A DNA stretch of 64,000 nt. It comes from Clavulina sp. PMI_390. Lineage: Eukaryota > Basidiomycota > Agaricomycetes > Cantharellales > Hydnaceae. The position numbers were made by a program, and so were the translations under genes. The DNA lies in contig WIDE01000083.1 of the NCBI GenBank assembly GCA_015039315.1, positions 1 through 64,000 of the forward strand. The letters run 5' to 3'. This document shows, piece after piece, positions 57,918 to 64,000 of the stretch; position 1 is the stretch's first letter; the number at the start of each line of letters is the position of its first letter. Below the pieces are notes generated by a model. That model searched no databases. It worked only from the letters and a program-made list of their open reading frames with translations, and was not told the DNA's origin.

Positions 57918-59401
57918 ATGGCTACTCCTACCAACAATAATGCAAAGGATTCCGTCATCGTGATCACGGGAGGATCAAGTGGTATAGGCCTTTCGGTAGC
58001 GAAGGCATTCCTACTACATGGGTTAGTCGATCTATCTGCATATTATGGCTAGTCAAGCTTGACTGATGATCTTCGCACTTCGTCCTCGATCCTGTTTGCT
58101 TTGGCCATCTCTCCATTACTGGTCTTCATTCGTCAATCCACATTGCTTTGTGTGGTAATCCATAGAGCGAAAGGCGTCGTGATCAGCGGACGAACGCAAA
58201 AGAAGCTGGATGCGGCCGTGAGCGAGCTTTTGGACAGGTTAAGTCTTTTGCTTCGATACGTTCGCTCCCCTTCCTGATGGAATATCGATCTCATTTCCAT
58301 TCACAGTGCTGAACCGAAGGAGATCGGGGGTATCAAACGCGTGTTGGGTGTGCCTTCTGATGTGGCGTCTTGGGAAGAAACCCAGGCCCTTATGAAAACT
58401 GCCTTTGGTGAGCAAAATTCTACCCGAACATACCGCTATTACGGCTCGTCATTCGAATAATTATTCCCGACGATTCAACGTTTGACTGTGGTGTTCACTT
58501 CGAATCTTCAGACACCTATCACCAGCTCGACTATGTGCTGGCGAACGCTACTGGGTCGGACAGTGATGCTAGCTCGCTTGATATCTTCAAGAAGCCAGAC
58601 TACGATTCCACGTACACCATCATTCAAGGGGTGGCCAACACAGTCCATGCTGCGGTTGGGTATCTCACTGCACCTGCAGGTAGCACAAATGCTATTGGTT
58701 CCATGGAAGAGTTCAGCGCTCAGGATCAGAGCTCGCGTCGGGACAAGGCAATTGTCATTACCGGCTCCCAAGCGAGTCTGGTAGAGTACGACCTGCACCC
58801 TCCATATGGTACAGCCAAAGGTGCCATCAACTCGTATGTGTGGACCAACAGAACCCGTCTCGCCAAGGCCGGTATCAGGATCAACTGTAGGTTACACCTC
58901 TACTTAAACATTTAATTGCGAATTATCTGCACTCAAGATATCTTATCAATCACTCCTTTCTATAGGTGTTGCGCCAGCCTGGGTCGATACTCCAATGCTC
59001 ACCCCTCTGGTAGTTCTTGGCATTGTGTTGCCGGAACATATTATTCCTGTGGGCTCGGTCACCGATGCGGCGATGCGTTTTTTCAATGACTCTGCGATTT
59101 CCGGTGAGTATCAAGTCCACCAGTTTACGCGCCCGTGATCTTATCTCTCCCGGGTACAGGTGTGGTCACCAGTATCCCGATCCCAGCGCCCGACGTGAAG
59201 ACGATTGATATCCCACCCGCTCCGCTCGATAAGCGATTCCAAATAGTATGTGTCCATCCCTGCACTTCATGGTGAGTAATGCATGTTGACTTACTGTATT
59301 GAATTCGCTGTGCCCTGGCCGGCTCTGGAATCAAGGAATACTGTGCTCCTATCTTCGCGAAAGCGGTGGCGGCGGCGGCGGCGGCGGCCTCCACGACGTG
59401 A
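57918..59401 (+). CDS. Short-chain dehydrogenase/reductase 1 (15-PGDH-like), poly-Ala C-terminus
   Basis: A classical SDR oxidoreductase. It starts MATPTNNNAKDSVIVITGGS with the cofactor motif TGGSSGIGL, then VVISGRTQKKLDAAV, a DVASWEETQALM segment, YVLANATGSDSD where most SDRs have NNAG, SSRRDKAIVITGSQASLVEYD, and the catalytic YGTAK. RTRLAKAGIRIN, C-VAPAWVDTPMLTPL and GVVTSIPIPAPDV follow, the latter resembling the end of 15-hydroxyprostaglandin dehydrogenase. The last intron joins KRFQI to EYCAPIFAKAV and then seven alanines (59369-59389), ending STT with the stop at 59399-59401. Seven or eight exons. Substrate unknown. Confidence 0.85.
59369..59389 (+). repeat. GCG trinucleotide run coding poly-Ala in dehydrogenase 1
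   Basis: Six GCG codons plus GCC encode seven alanines at the C-terminus. The counterpart in dehydrogenase 2 has ten alanines built from different codons. Confidence 0.75.
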
Positions 59402-60707
59402 ACATGAATGCCAGGACGATGACTAGGATGATTTGTTCCAATAACGTGTTTCGGATGCGCTCAATGCACCTATCCTCAGTTTATCGCTAATCTACCTTTT
59501 CATTCGCTGGGAGCCTTATCAATCGAAATTGTCCCAAACCTTCTGATTAAGGCGTGGAATCCTTTTCCTTAGGTCAACAATACATTATAGCCCAAACGAT
59601 GGCGTAAATTGTCACTACTGATCAAGACAGGATCGAGGTGGAGCCCCGAGGGAGACCCGAACCGCACCCTCAGCTGATATCCTGCGCTTTGATAATGGGA
59701 TATGGCGCTTTGATATCCATGATTGTTAACGATATGACTTTCTGCTGCTTGTGGGGATGAAAATGCATGAGCGTCGCTGCTCTGTACATTGTATACTGTC
59801 ACAACCACAACTGGCAATGCTCTTAGGTGTAGCGCCTGGAGTATCTTGCCACACTCGGGCTATCCGCAACGTCTTTTACCCCTCCACTGAAATCTCCGAA
59901 GGATCAGAATTTTTTCTCGATATTTGCGGTTTCCAAGCAATGGCTCACGCTGATGTTTTTGGAGAGAGTGGTAAGCGCCTGTTATTATACCGTTGGCAGT
60001 CAAAGCGACTGAACCTACCCCTCTCGTTGGATTGGACAGATGTTCACTATTGAAAGGGATTCTTCCTTCTTTCGCTCATTATTGTAGCAGGACACAACTC
60101 TCCAGCTTCCAGCACGACGACCTGGCGGAAGCATATCAATCCATCCGGCTATAAGGGCGAACCCGAGCCGGAGAAAAGCCACGAGAGATCGATTTCTTTA
60201 TCTGTAAGCTAAATTGAACGATACATGTGCTTAGTCAGTAGTAATGTTATACTCTAGTACTGACACACTTCATTCTTGTAGATGATTCACCTAATGCTCT
60301 TTGCGAACGCCAAGTATCCTTTGGCTAGACCTCCGCTTCGTCTAAGCAATATCAAAGACCTAAAGCTGGTTTGATCGACCCGACCTATCCTCTTCATTGT
60401 GTCCTACCGAGTTACTGGCTGTTTCCGACTACCGCTCGTTTGTTTCTCTTGTGATAGGATAATTGGCAATTTCAATTCTGCCTTCCCGTCTCGCCTGCGG
60501 TCAAAGAGGCTGCTCACGTGCAGCTTCCATTGAGCCAGGGGCATCGGCTTTCGGGCAAACATCTTCTGACGCTGCTTATCGGGCTTCGGGCACCGGTAAC
60601 ACGCAATACCGATCGAGTTGGTACATATACTGAGGATTACAGTCTTTCTACCCCCAAGAATATCCAATCTCTCTCGCTTTTCTGAGATTTCGCCGTGTCG
60701 GGAGCTA
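59402..60707. other. Intergenic region between dehydrogenases 1 and 2
   Basis: About 1.3 kb. No gene is supported; open frames at 59569-59817 (minus) and 59751-60053 (plus) have no recognisable domain. The last 130 bp contain the conserved upstream element of dehydrogenase 2. Confidence 0.45.
60579..60634 (+). promoter_or_regulatory. Conserved upstream element of dehydrogenase 2
   Basis: CGGGCTTCGGGCACCGGTAA followed by CACGCAATACC and GGTACATATACTGAGG begins 129 bp before the ATG at 60708. It aligns along its whole length with the element upstream of dehydrogenase 1. Confidence 0.5.
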
Positions 60708-62229
60708 ATGGCTGCACCTGCTTACAGTAATGTGAAAGATTCTGTCGTCGTGATTACTGGAGGATCCAGTGGAATCGGTCTCGCCGTAGCAAAAGTATTC
60801 TTATCATGCGGGTAAGTCCTATCACACCGAAGCTTTGCCTTTTCAACTCCAACCAACTACCCTCTCCTCGCTTGCTCCCCACCTATGCCCACCATCTCCT
60901 TGCTGCTCTTGGCTTTTCGATGGTGTTTACTCTTCTCTTGTCGAACTGAATCCTTCTCTTTGATAATCCTCGCGATCATAAACAGCGCGAAACGTGTTGT
61001 AATCAGTGGACGAAGTCAAGCGAAGCTGGACGCAGCAGTGAACGAGCTCCTAAACGAGTTGAGTCTCGTCTTTATCCTTTGGTAAAGTTAGCGGTTGATT
61101 TAATTTCACTCACGAGTGCTTTCTATCTTCACTTATAGAGCGGAGCCAAAGGATAATGCAGGAGTGAAACGGGCGCTTGGTGTGGTTTCTGACGTGAATT
61201 CTTGGGAGGATTGTCAAGCACTCATGAAAACCGCCTTCGGTGAATGCCATTTAGACATCAAGTTTTCTTGACTGCTGAACCCCACGTCTACGGCTGAAAC
61301 CCTCTCGTAACTGAAAGATACCTACCACCAGCTCGACTATGTATTCGCGAACGCTATGGGAGCGAGCACTGATTCTCGTTCGCACAACATATTCAAGAAA
61401 CCAAACTACGATGCTACATACGGCATGATCCAAGGGGTGGCGAACACGGTGCACGCAGCTGTTGGGTATCTCGTTGCACCTCCGGGCGGCACCAGCGCCA
61501 TTGATTCGATAGAGGACCTCATCGCGCAAGATCAGACCTCGATTCGAGACAAGGCAATCGTAGTTTGCGGCTCGGGAGCGAGCATGGTGGAATATGACTT
61601 GAACCCCCAGTACGGCATGGGCAAGGCGGCCATCAACTCTTATGTGTGGACCAACAAAAGCCGTCTCGCCAAAGTCGGGATCAGGATCAACTGTACGTCG
61701 TTATCCTTCACGGCCACTTGCATCACAATATTTAGCCGCTACTGCCCCTCGCTCATAGGTATTGCGCCAGCTTGGGTAGACACTCCCCTCCTTGCTCCTC
61801 TAGTGAAACTTGGCATTGTATTGCCGAAGCATATCATTCCAATGGAGGCGGTCACAGATGCAATCTTGCGCTTTTTTGATGACTCTGCTATCTCTGGTCA
61901 GATTCAAACCCAACAGCTCTGCTTACTCGTATTCTTACGCTCTCTCCATACAGGCATAGTCACGAGTATCCCGATCCCATCGCCTGATGTAAAGAAGATC
62001 GATATCCCAGCTACTCCATTGGACAAGCGTTTCCAAATTGTGAGCATCGCCTCAGCACCTAGCTTTCGTCCATATGAAATCGCTCACAATCCTTGTCTTT
62101 CCCTTCCGTGCCATTGCCGCGGATTGAATGGACTTATCCTTCCTGGCGCTGGAATCAAAGGAGTATTGTGGTCCCATTTTCGCAAAGGCGGCGGCAGCAG
62201 CAGCTGCTGCTGCTGCTGATAAGGAGTGA
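60708..62229 (+). CDS. Short-chain dehydrogenase/reductase 2 (15-PGDH-like), poly-Ala C-terminus
   Basis: It starts MAAPAYSNVKDSVVVITGGS with TGGSSGIGL, then VVISGRSQAKLDAAVNELLN, DVNSWEDCQALMKTAFG, YVFANAMGASTD, the catalytic YGMGK after GSGASMVEYDLNPQ, KSRLAKVGIRIN, C-IAPAWVDTPLLAPL and GIVTSIPIPSPDV. The last exon, after an AAAG acceptor, encodes EYCGPIFAKA with ten alanines in a row and DKE, ending at 62229. Two of the 3' introns (66 and 57 nt) are multiples of three and lack stops, so the unspliced region reads through as one frame. It is the tandem duplicate of dehydrogenase 1; substrate unknown. Confidence 0.85.
62188..62217 (+). repeat. GCN trinucleotide run coding poly-Ala in dehydrogenase 2
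   Basis: Two GCG, three GCA and five GCT codons encode ten alanines just before the terminal DKE. The codon mix differs from dehydrogenase 1, so the alanine run has been kept or remade at protein level. Confidence 0.75.
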
Positions 62230-62405
62230 AGTGTAGATATGTCCTTACGGCCCGCTTCTGTCCACAAGGCTCAATCAATTTTGTAGAAAATCTTGATAAG
62301 AAACAGCAGTATCAATTCAACTGTGAGCACAGGCTTGAAGCACACTATCACTCTCATTAGCAATGTAATCGGTAGTAGGTGTCATGTGCAGCATTGTCCT
62401 CTAGA

Positions 62406-62430
62406 CGTCGGGCATCGGATGCCGGACATC
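62406..62430 (+). promoter_or_regulatory. Conserved upstream element of dehydrogenase 3 (first half only)
   Basis: CGTCGGGCATCGGATGCCGG followed by ACATC begins about 119 bp before the ATG at 62525. It matches the first half of the element of dehydrogenase 1; the CGCAATACC half is not evident. Confidence 0.42.
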
Positions 62431-62524
62431 AGAGGGTTGGGCTGAAACCGGGGTACACGTCACTAAACATTGAACGGTGTGGACCTGATACTTCAAATAC
62501 CCCCTGAGCTTTAGCAGATAATCG

Positions 62525-64000
62525 ATGTCAGTTGCAACTGCTAGCAATCTTAATGCGAAAGGGTCTGTGATTGTGATCACTGGAGGATCAAGCGGTATAG
62601 GTCTCGCAGTCGCAAAGGTGTTCCTGTCACAAGGGTGAGTTGCTTTGTGAGCTACACTGAGAACTATCTCTTGCCCCCCTCTCGTTTGTTTCTCCCCTGC
62701 TTGGTCCTTGCCGCGTTCGTTCATGCTTTCGAACTGACGCACCGCTTCCGATATCCGTTGTGGTGATCCACGTAGTGCGAAAGGTGTTGTGATTAGCGGG
62801 CGGAGTAAGGGCAAGCTAGATGCGGCGGTAGCTGAACTGTTGAACGAGTTGAGTATCTTCGTTCATTTCATCCATATATTCTACGCCGAATCCTATCCAT
62901 TATTGTGGTTTGGGCTCCAAGCTCACTTACAATATCTCACTTTTTGGGCTTTCGTATGTAGGGCTGAGCCTAAGGCTAACTCTGGTGTGAAGCGCGTATT
63001 GGGAGTGGCCTCTGATGTGACTTCATGGGAAGAAACCCAAGCTCTCATGAAAACAGCCTTTGGTGAGTGGCCATTTGGGCGCGCTGCCTCAAAATGATTT
63101 GCCACTGACAAACGGTTCGCGTACAGATACCTACCACCAACTTGACTATGTATTCGCGAATGCTACGGGGACCGGAAGCGACTTCAGCCCATCTGGCGTA
63201 TTTGCTAAACCAAGTTATGAGGCCACATACAGCATTATCCAGAGTGTGGCCAACACGGTGCATGCTGCTGCCAGGTACCTCGCTGCGCCTGCAGGAGGCG
63301 CGGGTGCTATCAAGTCGATGAAGCAGTTTGCTGCCACCCCAGATCAGAACTCGCGTCGAGATAAGGGAATTGTCATTACTGGCTCGGCGTCGAGCTTTGT
63401 CGAGTACGACCTTCATCCCCAGTATGGTGCAGCCAAGGCCGCTGTCAACTCGTTTGTCTGGACGAATAAAAGCCGTCTCGCCAAGGTTGGGATAAGGATC
63501 AACTGTGCGTCTTGCTACTTCTTCTCTTGAATGCATTTATGAATACCCTGCACTTATTGTATATTTCGTTCCGCGACAGGTGTCGCACCAGCTTGGGTGG
63601 ACACCCCACTCCTTGCCCCTATGAAAGACCTTGGGATCATCTTACCGCAGGACATTATCCCAATGGAAGTGGTCACTGGTGCCGTGATGCGCTTCTTCAA
63701 CGACTCTACTATCTCCGGTCAGCTTTGAGCTCATCACACGAAGTCCAAGCTGGCAGACTGACTCACTCTACCTCACTGTCATATGTAGGTGTGATCACCA
63801 GCATACCAGTGCCTTCGCCCGATGTACAGACTTTCGATGTAGTCGCCTCACCACTCGCTGAGCGATTCCAGATGGTGCGTACCAACTCTCTGCTCAATGG
63901 TGCCTCAAGTTTTTGTGCTCATGATCTTTATCGTTTCCGTGTGCCAATCCGCCGGAATGCTCACTGGTTGGTGGATCAAGGAGCACTGTGGGCCTCTATT
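62525..64000 (+). CDS. Short-chain dehydrogenase/reductase 3 (15-PGDH-like), cut by window end
   Basis: It starts MSVATASNLNAKGSVIVITG with TGGSSGIGL, then VVISGRSKGKLDAAVAELLN, GVKRVLGVASDVTSWEETQA, YVFANATGTGSD, GSASSFVEYDLHPQYGAAK with the catalytic YxxxK, KSRLAKVGIRIN, C-VAPAWVDTPLLAPM and GVITSIPVPSPDV. The final exon has just opened after a CAAG acceptor (EHCGPL) when the window ends, so the poly-Ala tail expected from copies 1 and 2 lies outside. Same exon pattern as its neighbours. Confidence 0.83.

Noticed and set aside
61356..62219. One continuous 287-codon frame taken as a single-exon dehydrogenase
   Set aside because: It reads through introns with good GT..AG sites at positions conserved in the two neighbouring paralogues, and lacks the N-terminal cofactor-binding part, which lies in upstream exons.
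1..64000. tRNA, rRNA, CRISPR arrays, telomere repeats and intact transposons
   Set aside because: No T-loop or anticodon-stem patterns, direct-repeat arrays, reverse transcriptase or transposase motifs were seen by reading. Covariance-model and repeat searches could not be run.

Overview
The window is nuclear DNA of a filamentous basidiomycete. Its genes are split by many short introns (about 40-70 nt, GT..AG). The gene set fits an agaricomycete: expanded F-box families, a NACHT-type STAND protein, a small thaumatin-like protein and Fnx1/Vba-like transporters. The overall flavour suggests Cantharellales (Rhizoctonia/Ceratobasidium-like). That placement rests on family resemblance only and is an inference. 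No rRNA, tRNA, CRISPR or intact transposon was recognised.

Layout. At 0.2-1.9 kb lies an F-box-like gene (+), facing a cullin of the CUL4 type (2.1-5.5 kb, -). From 5.8 to 26.6 kb runs a tandem array of five related DHA2-type major facilitator transporters, all on the minus strand. Between the fourth and fifth copies lie the 3' relic of a sixth copy (18.9-19.6 kb) and a NACHT-domain STAND gene (19.8-23.2 kb). Mitochondrial phosphatidylserine decarboxylase (PSD1 type) is at 27.2-29.4 kb (+). From 29.8 to 40.2 kb there are four paralogous F-box genes on the minus strand, interrupted by a segmental-duplication scar that holds a dead copy of the PSD 3' end and a dead F-box 3' end. A secreted thaumatin-like protein follows (40.8-42.1 kb, -). 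After a gap of about 1.8 kb come Mediator subunit MED21 (-) and a GPALPP1/DUF3752 protein (+), which share a divergent promoter. Two more F-box paralogues (47.2-51.5 kb, +), an F-box pseudogene with in-frame stops (51.8-53.2 kb, -) and a diverged F-box gene (53.8-55.1 kb, -) come next. The last F-box gene is divergent to COP9 signalosome subunit 7 (55.4-56.9 kb, +). The window ends with three tandem short-chain dehydrogenase genes (57.9-64.0 kb, +), the third cut by the window edge.

How the genes fit together. Single-copy housekeeping genes (CUL4, PSD1, MED21, GPALPP1, CSN7) alternate with lineage-specific tandem expansions (transporters, F-box proteins, dehydrogenases) that carry relics of birth-and-death evolution. 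The F-box genes and the dehydrogenases each share a short element upstream of the start codon, suggesting duplication together with the promoter. CUL4 and CSN7 both belong to cullin-RING ubiquitin ligation, but F-box proteins normally work with CUL1, so their proximity here is not evidence of one pathway. Exon boundaries were inferred by eye from reading frames, splice consensus and paralogue comparison. Boundaries given as exact positions were checked base by base; the others are approximate.
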